Of a stretch of DNA of 64,000 nucleotides, positions 53,796 to 62,297 are shown piece by piece. The stretch is taken from contig CAYMNQ010000003.1 in NCBI GenBank assembly GCA_964391865.1, positions 186,001-250,000 of the forward strand. The letters are read 5' to 3'. Under the pieces are notes generated by a model. It saw only the letters and a list, made by a program, of their open reading frames with translations, did not search any database and had not been told where the DNA came from. Numbering within the stretch: the first letter of the stretch is position 1; every line of letters begins with the position of its first letter. This DNA is from DASZQL01 sp964391865 (GTDB taxonomy: Bacteria; Planctomycetota; Phycisphaerae; Phycisphaerales; UBA1924). The translations under genes and the position numbers were made by a program.

Positions 53796-55277
53796 ATGCT
53801 CATGCGCTTGATCTACGACGACCGTCTCGCCCAGGCGGCGTACCTCATCGGCTGCCAGAAGACCGGCGAAGCGATCATCTTCGACCCGGAGCGCGATGTC
53901 GATCGGTACATCGCGCTCGCCGCGAAGGAGGGGCTGAAGATCGTCGCGGTTGCGGAGACGCACATCCATGCGGACTTCCTCTCCGGCGCGCGCGAGCTGG
54001 CCGAGCAGACCGGCGCGAAGGTGTACGTCTCGGGCGAAGGCGGGCGCGACTGGCAGTCGGAGTGGGTGACGAAGCGCGCCAGCGGCGGGGCGTACAATTA
54101 TCAGAGCCTCAAGCACAACGACACATTCAAGATCGGCAACATCGAGTTCCGCACGCTGCACACGCCGGGGCACACGCCCGAGCATGTGTGCTATCTCGTC
54201 ACCGATCGCGGCGGGGGCGCGGGAGAGCCGATGGGCGTCATCACCGGCGACTTTGTGTTCGTCGGCGATCTTGGTCGGCCCGACCTGCTTGAAACCGCCG
54301 CTGGACAGGAAGGGGCGAAGGAACCATCGGCCCGCGCGCTGTACAAGAGCGTCGTCGAGTTCCAGAAGCTGCCTGACTGGGTTCAGGTGTGGCCCGCGCA
54401 CGGCGCGGGGAGCGCCTGCGGAAAGGCGCTCGGCGCCGTGCCGCAATCGACCGTCGGCTACGAGAAACGCTTCAACCCCGCGATTCTCGCGTCGGCAAGC
54501 GAGCAGAAGTTCGTTGAGTTCATCCTCGAGGGACAGCCCGAGCCGCCCATGTATTTCGCGCGGATGAAGCGCGACAACAAGCTCGGCCCGCGCGTGCTGG
54601 GGCAACTGCCCAAGCCGGATCACATGATCGGCGCGCAGCTCATGGGCATCGACACACAGAAGTCGGCGGTGATCGACACGCGCGCGTGGGCAGACTTCCG
54701 CGCGGGGCACCTGCCCGGCTCGCTCTTCGCGCCGCAGGACAACATGTTCCACGCCGTGGCCGGTTCCTATGTGAAGGAGAACGAGGCGATCTACCTGCTC
54801 GCGCCGGAGTCGAAGATCGACGGGCTCGTCCGCGACCTCGTGCGTATCGGGCTTGACAACATCCAGGGGTGGATCAGCCCCGAATCGCTGCGCGAGTACG
54901 CCGGCGCGGGCGGCAAGCTGGCGACGAGCAAGGAGATCGACGTCGGCGCGGCGCGCGACAGGATGGCGACGGGGGGCGTGTTTAATCTCGACGTGCGCCG
55001 CGCGGATGAATTCGCCGCCGGGCACCTGCCCCGCGCGACTCACGCGGCGTACCCGCGCCTGCCCGAGCGTCTCGCGGAGTTGCCGAAGGGCGCGCCCATC
55101 CTGGTGAACTGCCGCAGCGGCGGACGGAGCGCCCGCGCGGTCGCGTATCTCCAGCGCCTCGGCTACGACGCGACCAACATCGCCGGCGGGTTCCTCGCGT
55201 GGGAGAAGTCCGGCGCGCCGACCGAGGGCAAGCCCGGCACTTGCGGCTCGGCGGGATGCGGCTGCGCGACGCGCTGA
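53796..55277 (+). CDS. CstB-like persulfide dioxygenase fused to two rhodanese domains
   Basis: A 493-residue three-domain protein. The N-terminal metallo-beta-lactamase domain is of persulfide dioxygenase type: THIHADF (His56, His58, Asp60), HTPGHTPEH (His122, His126) and GDFVFVGDLGRPDL (Asp152), binding mononuclear Fe(II). The first rhodanese domain (~265-370) lacks an active-site Cys; the second (~385-475) has it in VNCRSGGRSA (Cys439). Staphylococcal CstB has the same order, including the Cys-less middle domain. It converts persulfide to thiosulfate/sulfite. The C-terminus is Cys-rich (GTCGSAGCGCATR). GGAG lies upstream of ATG 53796; a GTG 13 codons earlier is less likely. Confidence 0.93.
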   Translation: MLMRLIYDDRLAQAAYLIGCQKTGEAIIFDPERDVDRYIALAAKEGLKIVAVAETHIHADFLSGARELAEQTGAKVYVSGEGGRDWQSEWVTKRASGGAYNYQSLKHNDTFKIGNIEFRTLHTPGHTPEHVCYLVTDRGGGAGEPMGVITGDFVFVGDLGRPDLLETAAGQEGAKEPSARALYKSVVEFQKLPDWVQVWPAHGAGSACGKALGAVPQSTVGYEKRFNPAILASASEQKFVEFILEGQPEPPMYFARMKRDNKLGPRVLGQLPKPDHMIGAQLMGIDTQKSAVIDTRAWADFRAGHLPGSLFAPQDNMFHAVAGSYVKENEAIYLLAPESKIDGLVRDLVRIGLDNIQGWISPESLREYAGAGGKLATSKEIDVGAARDRMATGGVFNLDVRRADEFAAGHLPRATHAAYPRLPERLAELPKGAPILVNCRSGGRSARAVAYLQRLGYDATNIAGGFLAWEKSGAPTEGKPGTCGSAGCGCATR

Positions 55278-55340
55278 GCCTCGCGCCAGCGGCTCGGCAG
55301 AATGGCATAAAAACGCCATAAATTCACGCCGTTTAGTAGT

Positions 55341-55367
55341 GGATATTTGTATCCTATTTGCTATACT
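55341..55367 (+). promoter_or_regulatory. Candidate promoter with overlapping operator before the rhodanese-DUF2892 gene
   Basis: GGATA-TTTG-TATCC (55341-55354) is a perfect 5+5 dyad immediately before TATACT (55362-55367), a good -10 hexamer, in an unusually AT-rich patch. The start codon is 22 bases beyond the -10. A second dyad, ATGGC-N8-GCCAT, sits at 55302-55319. The position suggests a repressor site that controls the downstream sulfur genes. Confidence 0.55.
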
Positions 55368-55388
55368 TGGGCTGTAGGGAGGTGCCCC

Positions 55389-56012
55389 ATGACCACCGGA
55401 ATTGAATCGGCCCAGAGACTCACCTCGGCAGCGGGATCCTCGGCCCCCGCCCCGGGCGTGCGTGAAGTGGATGCGCGGACTCTGGCGTCGTGGATTACGC
55501 AGGGGAGGGCGACGGTGATTGATGTGCGCGAGCCGGACGAGCACGCCGCCGAGCGGATCGAGGGGTCGGTGCTCGTGCCGCTGTCGGCGTTTGATCCGAA
55601 ACGCGTGCCGACGGGGGCGGATGAGCGGGAAGTCGTGCTGCACTGCCGGGGCGGTCGGCGCTCGGGCGAGGCGGCGGCGCGGCTGATCGCCGCCGGTCGC
55701 GCCGGCGCGGTGCATCTGACCGGCGGCATCGAAGCGTGGAAGTCGGCGGGTCTGCCCGTTCAGCGCGCCGCCGGGCGCATCCCCATCAGCATCATGCGCC
55801 AGGTGCAGATCGTGGTCGGCTCGATGGTGCTGCTCTGCAGTCTGCTGGCGTGGTTTGTGTCCCCTGGGTTCCTCGTGCTGACGGGGTTCTTCGGTGCGGG
55901 GCTGCTGTTCGCAGGCGTCAGCGGCACGTGCGGGATGGCGGTCATGCTGAGCTTCATGCCGTGGAACCGCGTGCTGCGCGCCCCCGCGAATGCCGCCTGC
56001 CCGAAGCCGTGA
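55389..56012 (+). CDS. Rhodanese-DUF2892 inner-membrane sulfurtransferase (YgaP-like)
   Basis: A 207-residue membrane protein. The N-terminal rhodanese domain carries the active-site Cys in LHCRGGRRSG (Cys86), with VREPDEHAAERIEGSVLVPL before it and HLTGGIEAWKSAGLPV after it. The C-terminal DUF2892/YgaP-type two-helix membrane domain begins near ISIMRQVQIVVGSMVLL and ends near CGMAVMLSFMPWNR. YgaP moves sulfane sulfur at the inner membrane. GGGAGG precedes ATG 55389. It lies 111 bases after the CstB-like gene with its own probable promoter, and belongs to the same sulfide island. Confidence 0.92.
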   Translation: MTTGIESAQRLTSAAGSSAPAPGVREVDARTLASWITQGRATVIDVREPDEHAAERIEGSVLVPLSAFDPKRVPTGADEREVVLHCRGGRRSGEAAARLIAAGRAGAVHLTGGIEAWKSAGLPVQRAAGRIPISIMRQVQIVVGSMVLLCSLLAWFVSPGFLVLTGFFGAGLLFAGVSGTCGMAVMLSFMPWNRVLRAPANAACPKP

Positions 56013-56052
56013 CCAATGCTCGATTGGCTGTCCAACAAAGAAGGGAACGACG

Positions 56053-56412
56053 ATGTCTCTGCATTCCGCCGCGGATTTCTACGCCAACTGGCCGGCGCTG
56101 ATGGGGCACGCGAAGACGCGGGCCGCCGACGCCGCCAAGGGCTTCGGTTCGCTCTTCGGCTCTGTGATGAAAGACGGAGCATTGTCGCTGCGCGAGAAGG
56201 AACTGATCGCGCTGGGCATCGCGGTGGCGCTGCGCTGCGAGAACTGCATCTACGCGCACGTCGAGAAGTGCTTCAAGTCGGGTGCGACGGGCGACCAGAT
56301 CATGGACACCGCCGGCGTGGTGGTGATGATGCAGGGCGGGCCGGGGTTGGTGTACCTGCCGAAGGTGCTGGAAGCGGTCGAGCACTTCGAGAAAAAGCCA
56401 GGCCCGGCCTGA
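56053..56412 (+). CDS. Carboxymuconolactone decarboxylase/AhpD-like protein
   Basis: A 119-residue single-domain protein of the CMD/AhpD family. It has the redox motif CENCIYAHVEKC (Cys62, Cys65, His69), that is the CxxCxxxH proton-relay pattern of AhpD, so a peroxidase- or thiol-linked role is more likely than muconolactone chemistry. It starts 40 bases after the rhodanese gene with AAGGGA upstream and is probably in the same transcript. In the sulfide island it could handle persulfide- or peroxide-type adducts; that part is inference. Confidence 0.9.
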   Translation: MSLHSAADFYANWPALMGHAKTRAADAAKGFGSLFGSVMKDGALSLREKELIALGIAVALRCENCIYAHVEKCFKSGATGDQIMDTAGVVVMMQGGPGLVYLPKVLEAVEHFEKKPGPA

Positions 56413-56450
56413 GCCGTCCGCGCGAATTGCAGAGTCGTTAGTGTGTGCGC

Positions 56451-57719
56451 ATGCGCACCGCATCCGGGCACACGCACGCGCCGCCGATCACGCCGGGACT
56501 GCGCGCGAACCTGCCGCAGTTTCTGCTGCTGGTTCTGGTGAACGCGTTCGTGGGCGGGATGGTGGGGGTGCAGCGCACGGTCGTGCCGCTGATGGGCGAG
56601 CGCGAGTTTCAGCTCGCATCGATCACGATCGCCACGAGTTTTATCGTGACCTTCGGCTTGACGAAGGCGCTGGCGAATCTTGTCTCCGGCGCGCTGGCGG
56701 ACCGCTGGGGGCGGAAGCCGGTGCTGGTGCTGGGCTGGCTGATCGGGCTGCCCGTGCCGTTCATGCTGATGTGGTCGCCCAGCTTCGAGTGGATCGTCGG
56801 CGCGAACGTGCTGCTGGGCGTGCAGCAGGGGCTCGCGTGGTCCATGACGGTGGTGATGAAGATCGACCTGGTCGGCCCGTCACGCCGCGGCTTGGCGCTG
56901 GGGCTGAACGAGTTCGCGGGCTACGTCGCGGTCGGTGCGACGGCGTGGGCTACGGGGTTTATCGCCGCTCAGTACGGGCTGCGCCCGCAGCCCTTCTATC
57001 TGGCGGCGGGGTTCGCGGCGGCCGGGCTGGTGCTGTCGATGTTCGTGGTGAAGGAGACGCGGGGCGCGCCGCACCCCGCGAGCCCGATCCCCCGCGCCGC
57101 TGGTTCATTCCCGGCCGTCTTCGCCCGTTCGTCGTTCCGCGATCGCCGCCTGTTCGCGTGCTCGCAAGCGGGGCTGGTGAACAATCTGAACGACGGGATG
57201 GCGTGGGGGATCTTCCCGTTGTTCTTTACCGCCGCCGGGTTGCCCATCGAGCGCGTCGGGCTGATCGTCGCGCTGTACCCGCTGTCGTGGGGTGTGTGCC
57301 AGATCGTCACCGGCTGGTTGAGCGACTTCATCGGTCGGCGGTGGCTGATCGGGCTGGGCATGTGGGTGCAGGCGCTCGGGCATGTCGTCATCGCGATGCT
57401 CGCGGGCGGGGCGCTCGTGGCTGGGATCGTGGGGTCGCTGCTGCTCGGCGTCGGGACGGCGATGGTGTACCCAACCCTGCTTGCCGACGTGAGCGACTGC
57501 AGCGCGCCGGATTGGCGGGCCCGCGCGCTCTCGGTGTACCGCTTCTGGCGCGACCTGGGCTACGCGCTCGGGGCGCTCGGTGCGGGGCTGCTCGCCGACG
57601 CGCTCGGCATGGCTTGGGCGATCCACGCGGCGGGCGTTCTGACCGCGACTTCCGGCGCGACGTATCTGATCGCCACTTCGCCACGTTCATCGGTGGGGCC
57701 GGCGGTGCGTTACGATTGA
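56451..57719 (+). CDS. Major facilitator superfamily transporter
   Basis: A 422-residue MFS permease with about 12 hydrophobic segments. The intracellular loop 2-3 motif is seen as GALADRWGRKPVL, and the matching loop in the second half as GWLSDFIGRRWLIG. The N-terminus is a short, polar lead. The start ATG 56451 is two codons into a GTG-led frame; the ATG is preferred. It lies 38 bases after the AhpD-like gene and 3 bases before gatB. The cargo is unknown; being next to the sulfide genes it might export a sulfur oxyanion, but no motif shows it. Confidence 0.9.
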   Translation: MRTASGHTHAPPITPGLRANLPQFLLLVLVNAFVGGMVGVQRTVVPLMGEREFQLASITIATSFIVTFGLTKALANLVSGALADRWGRKPVLVLGWLIGLPVPFMLMWSPSFEWIVGANVLLGVQQGLAWSMTVVMKIDLVGPSRRGLALGLNEFAGYVAVGATAWATGFIAAQYGLRPQPFYLAAGFAAAGLVLSMFVVKETRGAPHPASPIPRAAGSFPAVFARSSFRDRRLFACSQAGLVNNLNDGMAWGIFPLFFTAAGLPIERVGLIVALYPLSWGVCQIVTGWLSDFIGRRWLIGLGMWVQALGHVVIAMLAGGALVAGIVGSLLLGVGTAMVYPTLLADVSDCSAPDWRARALSVYRFWRDLGYALGALGAGLLADALGMAWAIHAAGVLTATSGATYLIATSPRSSVGPAVRYD

Positions 57720-57722
57720 GGC

Positions 57723-59267
57723 ATGGCGACGATCCGCTCCGTTGAACTCGTGGTCGGGCTTGAAATCCATGTCGAATTGGCGACGCGGACCAAGATGTTC
57801 ACGCGCGTGCCCAACCCGGCGCACGCGATGACCGGGGGGGCGGGCGCACCCGAGCCGAACACGCTGATCGATCCGGTGGTGCTCGGGCTGCCCGGCGCGC
57901 TGCCGGTGCTGAACCGGGCCGCGATCGAGATGTCGATCCGCGTGGGGCTGGCGCTGGGGTGCTCGATCGCGGGGTTCACGAAGTGGGACCGCAAGAGCTA
58001 CTTCTACCCTGACATGCCGAAGAACTACCAGATATCGCAGTACGACCTGCCGCTGTGTTTCGACGGCGCGTTTGATATCGAGGACGCGGCGGGCGGGGCG
58101 TCGCGCCGCATTGGCATCATCCGCGCGCACCTCGAAGAGGACGCGGGCAAGTTGCTGCACGAATTGCCGGGCGGGCTACCGATCGACTACTCGATCGTGG
58201 ACCTGAACCGCGCCGGCACGCCGCTGCTCGAGATCGTCACCGCGCCGGATTTCCGCAGCGCGGATGACGTCGTCGCGTTCGCGCAGACCCTGCGGAATCT
58301 CTGCCGGTTCCTCGGCGCGACCGAAGGCGTGATGCAGAAGGGGCACATGCGCTTCGAGCCGAACATCAACTGCATCCTGACGCTCGGCGATGGGCGGACC
58401 GTGAAGACGCCGATCGTGGAGGTGAAGAACCTCAACTCGTTCAAGAGCGTGCGCGGCGCCATCGAGTATGAACTCCGCCAGCAGCCGCAGCGATGGCTGG
58501 AGGACGGGCGTGAGATGGGCGCGGGAATGAAGTCCACGCGAGGCTGGGACGACCAGCGCGAAGAGACGTTCCTCCAGCGCGAGAAGGAAGATGCGCACGA
58601 TTACCGCTACTTCCCCGACCCTGATCTACTGCCCGTGACGGTCGATCACGCGTGGCTCGAGCGCCTGAACGCGGACCAGCCCGAGCTGCCGCACGCCCGC
58701 CGGAAGCGGTACATCAATGAGTTCGGCTTGGGCGAGAAGGAAGCGACCGCCCTCGTCGAGGAGCGCGAGACGTGCCTGTTCTACGAGTCGGCGATCGACG
58801 CCGCGACCGGCGGCGCCGGCGGCGTGAAGCGCGAGTCGGCGGGCAAGCTCGCCGCCAATCTCATCCTGCAGTCGGGCTTCAAGCGCGCCAACGAACGCGC
58901 GGCGCCAGTCGAAGCGCTCGGCATCTCCGCGGTGCAGGTCGGCGGGCTGGTGCGCCTGCGCGAGGAGAAACTCATCAGCGCCCAGGGCGCGGACGAACTT
59001 TTCGGCGCGCTGTGCGAGTCGGCGAACGGCGAGGACCCGCGCGCGGCGGCGGAACGGCTCGGGCTGCTGCAGGTGCGCGATGACGCGGCCCTCGCCGCCT
59101 GGGTGAAGGAATCCATCGACAACCCCGCGAACGCGCAGGCGGTCAGCGATGTCCGCGCCGGCAAGATGCAAGCGATCGGGCGGCTCGTGGGCGACGTCAT
59201 GAAACGCTCGGGCGGCAAAGCCGACGCGGCGGCGGCGCGCGAGATGCTGCTGTCGATGTTGAGGTGA
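57723..59267 (+). CDS. gatB: Aspartyl/glutamyl-tRNA amidotransferase subunit B
   Basis: GatB is the tRNA-binding and kinase subunit of GatCAB, which turns Glu-tRNA(Gln) into Gln-tRNA(Gln) (and Asp-tRNA(Asn) into Asn-tRNA(Asn)). The 514-residue product has the family signatures VVGLEIHVELATRTKMF, FTKWDRKSYFYPDMPKNYQI, FEPNINCILTLGDG, EVKNLNSFKSVRGAIEYE and RYFPDPDLLPV, plus the C-terminal YqeY-like helical tail. gatA and gatC are not in the window. The organism therefore probably makes Gln-tRNA indirectly, relevant to the tRNA-Gln at the window's start. ATG at 57723 is 3 bases after the MFS gene's stop. Confidence 0.96.
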   Translation: MATIRSVELVVGLEIHVELATRTKMFTRVPNPAHAMTGGAGAPEPNTLIDPVVLGLPGALPVLNRAAIEMSIRVGLALGCSIAGFTKWDRKSYFYPDMPKNYQISQYDLPLCFDGAFDIEDAAGGASRRIGIIRAHLEEDAGKLLHELPGGLPIDYSIVDLNRAGTPLLEIVTAPDFRSADDVVAFAQTLRNLCRFLGATEGVMQKGHMRFEPNINCILTLGDGRTVKTPIVEVKNLNSFKSVRGAIEYELRQQPQRWLEDGREMGAGMKSTRGWDDQREETFLQREKEDAHDYRYFPDPDLLPVTVDHAWLERLNADQPELPHARRKRYINEFGLGEKEATALVEERETCLFYESAIDAATGGAGGVKRESAGKLAANLILQSGFKRANERAAPVEALGISAVQVGGLVRLREEKLISAQGADELFGALCESANGEDPRAAAERLGLLQVRDDAALAAWVKESIDNPANAQAVSDVRAGKMQAIGRLVGDVMKRSGGKADAAAAREMLLSMLR

Positions 59268-59496
59268 ATCACGGCAGCCCCGAACGGGAGTGAGGGATTC
59301 TTCGGTTGGCCCGCCGCAATAGGTGCGGTCGTCGAGTCTCGGTCATGATGTACGCTGTGTGTCACCAGTCGCGACACCTCTTCACCCGCATTCTTCCCCC
59401 GCCTCGGTCACGGTCATAAAGTGATCGCATCCATAACTCGTCCCCCAACGAATTGCACGGAGCACGGCGACGCCGCAGCCACGAAGGAACCCGCGC

Positions 59497-60096
59497 ATGC
59501 CCCTGAACCCCGGCGTCAAGGCTCCCGACTTCTCGCTCCCCGATCAGCACGGCACGGTTCATCGGCTCAAAGATCTCCGCGGCTCGGCGGTGGTGCTGTT
59601 TTTCTACCCGAAGGACGACACCGAGGACTGCACCGCCGAGGCGTGCTCGTTCAGCGATGCGCGCGAGCGGATCAAGCGCGCCGGGGCGGTGGTGCTGGGG
59701 ATCAGCCGGCTGGACGTGAAGAGCAAGGCGAAGTTCGCGAAGAAGCACACGATCGAGATCCCGCTGCTGGCTGATGAATCGACGGGAGTCTCCGCCACCT
59801 ATGGCGTGCTGCGCGAGAAATCCATGTACGGCAAGAAGTACATGGGCATCGACCGCACCACGTTCCTCATCGACGCGAGCGGCGTGATCGCGAAGCGGTG
59901 GGACTTGGGCGGCGTGGAGCATCACACGGACGATGTGCTCGCCGCCGTCAAGCATTTGAATGCGGGGACGCTGGCGCTTGAGGTGGTGGAGGCGAAGCCG
60001 ACGGCGAAGAAAAGGGTGCCCAAGAAGTTGGCGGCGAAGCGATCGCCGGCGAGCAAGCCGGTTGCGAAGAAGAAGGCGCGCGCGAAGCGCGCCTGA
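59497..60096 (+). CDS. bcp: Peroxiredoxin of the Bcp/PrxQ group with a Lys/Ala-rich histone-like tail
   Basis: A 199-residue thiol peroxidase. The AhpC/TSA core begins with GVKAPDFSLPDQHGT; the peroxidatic site is PKDDTEDCTAEACSF, with Cys45 in the P-x3-T-x2-C motif and the resolving Cys50 five residues on, the PrxQ arrangement. The next stretch (ADESTGVSATYGVLREKSMYG, GIDRTTFLIDASGVI) is normal for Bcp. After the ~155-residue catalytic domain comes a ~40-residue tail of Lys, Ala, Pro and Arg (KKRVPKKLAAKRSPASKPVA...), like histone H1/HU tails, likely to bind DNA or other polyanions. AAGGAA precedes the ATG. It may protect the nucleoid from peroxides. Confidence 0.93.
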   Translation: MPLNPGVKAPDFSLPDQHGTVHRLKDLRGSAVVLFFYPKDDTEDCTAEACSFSDARERIKRAGAVVLGISRLDVKSKAKFAKKHTIEIPLLADESTGVSATYGVLREKSMYGKKYMGIDRTTFLIDASGVIAKRWDLGGVEHHTDDVLAAVKHLNAGTLALEVVEAKPTAKKRVPKKLAAKRSPASKPVAKKKARAKRA

Positions 60097-60117
60097 TTGA
60101 TGACAGCCCCCGCGAGT

Positions 60118-60771
60118 TCACGGCCCGCCCACCCAGCCGCGCACCACATCGTCGATGCCGATTTCACCCACGCTGGTGTCGGCTTCGACCACCGCTTTGC
60201 CATAGTCCTTCACCTGCGGCGCGGCGACCATTTCGGTCGGCGTCGAGTCGTCGATCTTCGTTAGCCCGAGCGCGCCGTTGCCGGTGACGTTCACCGCCCA
60301 GCGTCCCTCGGCGAGGGTGCGGTACACCGCCTTGCCGTGCGATGCGCCGGGCACGTCCCAGTCCACGCCCGCGAGCGCGCCCTCGACCACCAGCCCCTGC
60401 GCCGGCGGCGTGCGGTCGTCGAAGACGCGCCGGATGAGCAAGCGCCCGTCGATCAGCGCGTAGTCAACATAGATCTCGCGCTTCGGGTCGAAGGGAGTTT
60501 CGATGGTCTTCAGTTCGCCGCTCGCGCCGCGGACGACGACGCACAACTCGTTGTTCTTCACGACGAGCTCGGTGACGACGCTCTTGCGCACCGCTTCGTT
60601 GTAGGTGGCGCGGAGTGACTCGTAGTCTTTCGCGAGATTTTCCAGACGCGCGCGGTACACCTCGGCGGCGAGTTCGCTCTTTGCGAAGCGGTACGAAACG
60701 TACCCCGCGACGCCGGTGATCGCGGTCAGCAGGGTCATGGTCCAGAGCTTCATGATCGGCGGAGACTTCAT
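60118..60771 (-). CDS. Membrane-anchored protein of unknown function
   Basis: A 217-residue protein with one N-terminal hydrophobic segment (LWTMTLLTAITGVAGYVSYR) followed by a short coiled-coil-like helix (ELAAEVYRARLENLAKDYES) and a beta-rich region of about 130 residues (VVKNNELCVVVRGASGELKT...) that would lie outside the membrane. No family recognised. ATG 60771 was chosen as it begins the hydrophobic segment; a second ATG six codons on is possible. It converges with bcp (21 bases) and is divergent from holB. Confidence 0.65.
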   Translation of the reverse strand: MKSPPIMKLWTMTLLTAITGVAGYVSYRFAKSELAAEVYRARLENLAKDYESLRATYNEAVRKSVVTELVVKNNELCVVVRGASGELKTIETPFDPKREIYVDYALIDGRLLIRRVFDDRTPPAQGLVVEGALAGVDWDVPGASHGKAVYRTLAEGRWAVNVTGNGALGLTKIDDSTPTEMVAAPQVKDYGKAVVEADTSVGEIGIDDVVRGWVGGP

Positions 60772-60864
60772 GGCGTATTCATCGACCACCGCGGCGCGGG
60801 TGCTTGCGGATTCGGGCGGCGGGCGCGTCCGCGGCGTGCGGGGGCCATCGGGTACGCTGGGATC

Positions 60865-62010
60865 GTGGCGAAACGCACGACCGAGACCCAAACCGAACCC
60901 GTCGAGCGGCGAGCGCCGTCGCTGCGTGACCTTGTGGGGCAGGATCGCGCGGTGGAGTTGCTCCGTGCCGTCGCTTCGGGCGGGCGCGTGCATCACGCGT
61001 GGATTTTCAGCGGGCCCTTCGGCGTGGGCAAACGGACGGCGGCGGAGGCGTTCGCCGCGATGGTGCTCGACCCGACCACCGGTCCAAATCTGCAGGGCGA
61101 GTTCGAGCCGGATCCCGAAAGCCCGACGCAGCAGCTCATCGCGCGCGGCTCGCACCCGGACCTGCACATCATCACGAAGGAACTGGCGGCGTACTCCGAA
61201 GAGAAGAGCGTCCGCAACGCGAAACTGCTGACGATCCCCAAAGCGGTGATCGAGGAGCACCTGCTCAAGCCCATCGCGCTGTCGGCGAGCATCCGTACTG
61301 AATCTCTGGCACAGAAGGTGTTCATCATCGACGAAGCAGAGCTGATGGACCGCTCGCGCACGAATGCGCCGGTGCAGAACTCCATCCTGAAGACGCTGGA
61401 GGAGCCGGCGCCCGGTTCGGTGATCATTTTGGTCACGTCGAACGAGGACCTCCTGCTGCCGACGATCCGCAGCCGGTGCCAGCGCGTGGTCTTCGGCCCG
61501 CTGGATCAGACAGCGATGAAGGCGTGGTTCGCACGGGCCGAGAAGGGCGGGCTTGAACTCGCGAAGGACGAACGCGCGTGGGTCGAGCGATTCGCGCAAG
61601 GCTCGCCGGGGCGGGCGCTGATGGCGGCGGAAACGGGGCTGCACCGCTGGGCCGAGCGGCTCGAGAGTTTCCTGAGCGCCGCCGAGCGCGGCACCTTCTC
61701 CCCGGAGTTCGGGCGCACGATGAAGGAACTCGTCGGCGAGTGGGCGGAGGAGTGGGTGAAGGGCCGGGCCAACGCGAGCAAGGAGGCGGCGAACCAGACG
61801 GCGATGCGGCACCTGATCGGACTCATCGGCGAACGCGGGCGGCACCGGCTGCGCGACGCGGTGAAAAACAACGATCCGGTCGAGATGGAAGCGGGCCTGA
61901 AGTGGCTCGACGCGCTGAGCACCAGCGAACGCCTTCTACTCTCGCCGGTGAATATGGAGATGGCGCTCGAAACCGCGGCCGTCGGCCTCGCGGCGGCGGG
62001 GAGAGGATAA
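60865..62010 (+). CDS. holB: DNA polymerase III delta' subunit
   Basis: The delta' subunit of the clamp loader, a AAA+ protein. The 381-residue product has RDLVGQDRAVELLRAVASG, Walker A GPFGVGKRT, KVFIIDEAELMDRSRTNAPVQNSILKTLEEP (Walker B region with the usual delta' sensor) and TIRSRCQRVVF (SRC/Arg-finger motif). The region between Walker A and HPDLHII lacks the four-Cys zinc module normally found there in bacterial delta'/gamma. The start is GTG 60865. The C-terminal collar domain (~230-381) is present. A heptamer repeat follows the stop codon. Confidence 0.9.
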   Translation: MAKRTTETQTEPVERRAPSLRDLVGQDRAVELLRAVASGGRVHHAWIFSGPFGVGKRTAAEAFAAMVLDPTTGPNLQGEFEPDPESPTQQLIARGSHPDLHIITKELAAYSEEKSVRNAKLLTIPKAVIEEHLLKPIALSASIRTESLAQKVFIIDEAELMDRSRTNAPVQNSILKTLEEPAPGSVIILVTSNEDLLLPTIRSRCQRVVFGPLDQTAMKAWFARAEKGGLELAKDERAWVERFAQGSPGRALMAAETGLHRWAERLESFLSAAERGTFSPEFGRTMKELVGEWAEEWVKGRANASKEAANQTAMRHLIGLIGERGRHRLRDAVKNNDPVEMEAGLKWLDALSTSERLLLSPVNMEMALETAAVGLAAAGRG

Positions 62011-62019
62011 GAGTCGGAA

Positions 62020-62036
62020 GGGCGGAAGTCGGAAGT
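62020..62036. repeat. Heptanucleotide tandem repeat, unit CGGAAGT (second locus)
   Basis: GGGCGGAAGTCGGAAGT, two units at 62023-62029 and 62030-62036, identical to 15621-15637 and likewise placed immediately after a stop codon (holB). Preceded by GAGTCGGAAG, a degenerate unit. Confidence 0.75.
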
Positions 62037-62297
62037 GGGGAGGAGACTGGGGGCTTGGGTCAGGGGACGGCGCCTTCGGGTTTCGGGGGCTCGGGGCCGC
62101 GCTCGGCATCTCAGATTCGTGGGTTGACGGGTTGTGATCCGCGGCATCGTCTGGCGCACGCCGCAAGACTTGCCGGCGAACCGCGCATCGCGCACAGCGC
62201 ACTCCCGTGCCGCACGCCGCAGGCCGCCCCCGCCCCCCGGTACACTCGCCCCGCCGCGGTGGTCCGTGATTGGTGCGGCTGACGAGGTGGTGTGTTC
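62037..62297. other. Intergenic region between holB and the carboxylase gene
   Basis: About 260 bases without a supported gene. It contains G-rich stretches (for example TGGGGGCTTGGGTCAGGGG near 62049) related in style to the heptamer arrays, and a CACGCCGCA region without clear promoter boxes. No dyad of note. Confidence 0.35.
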
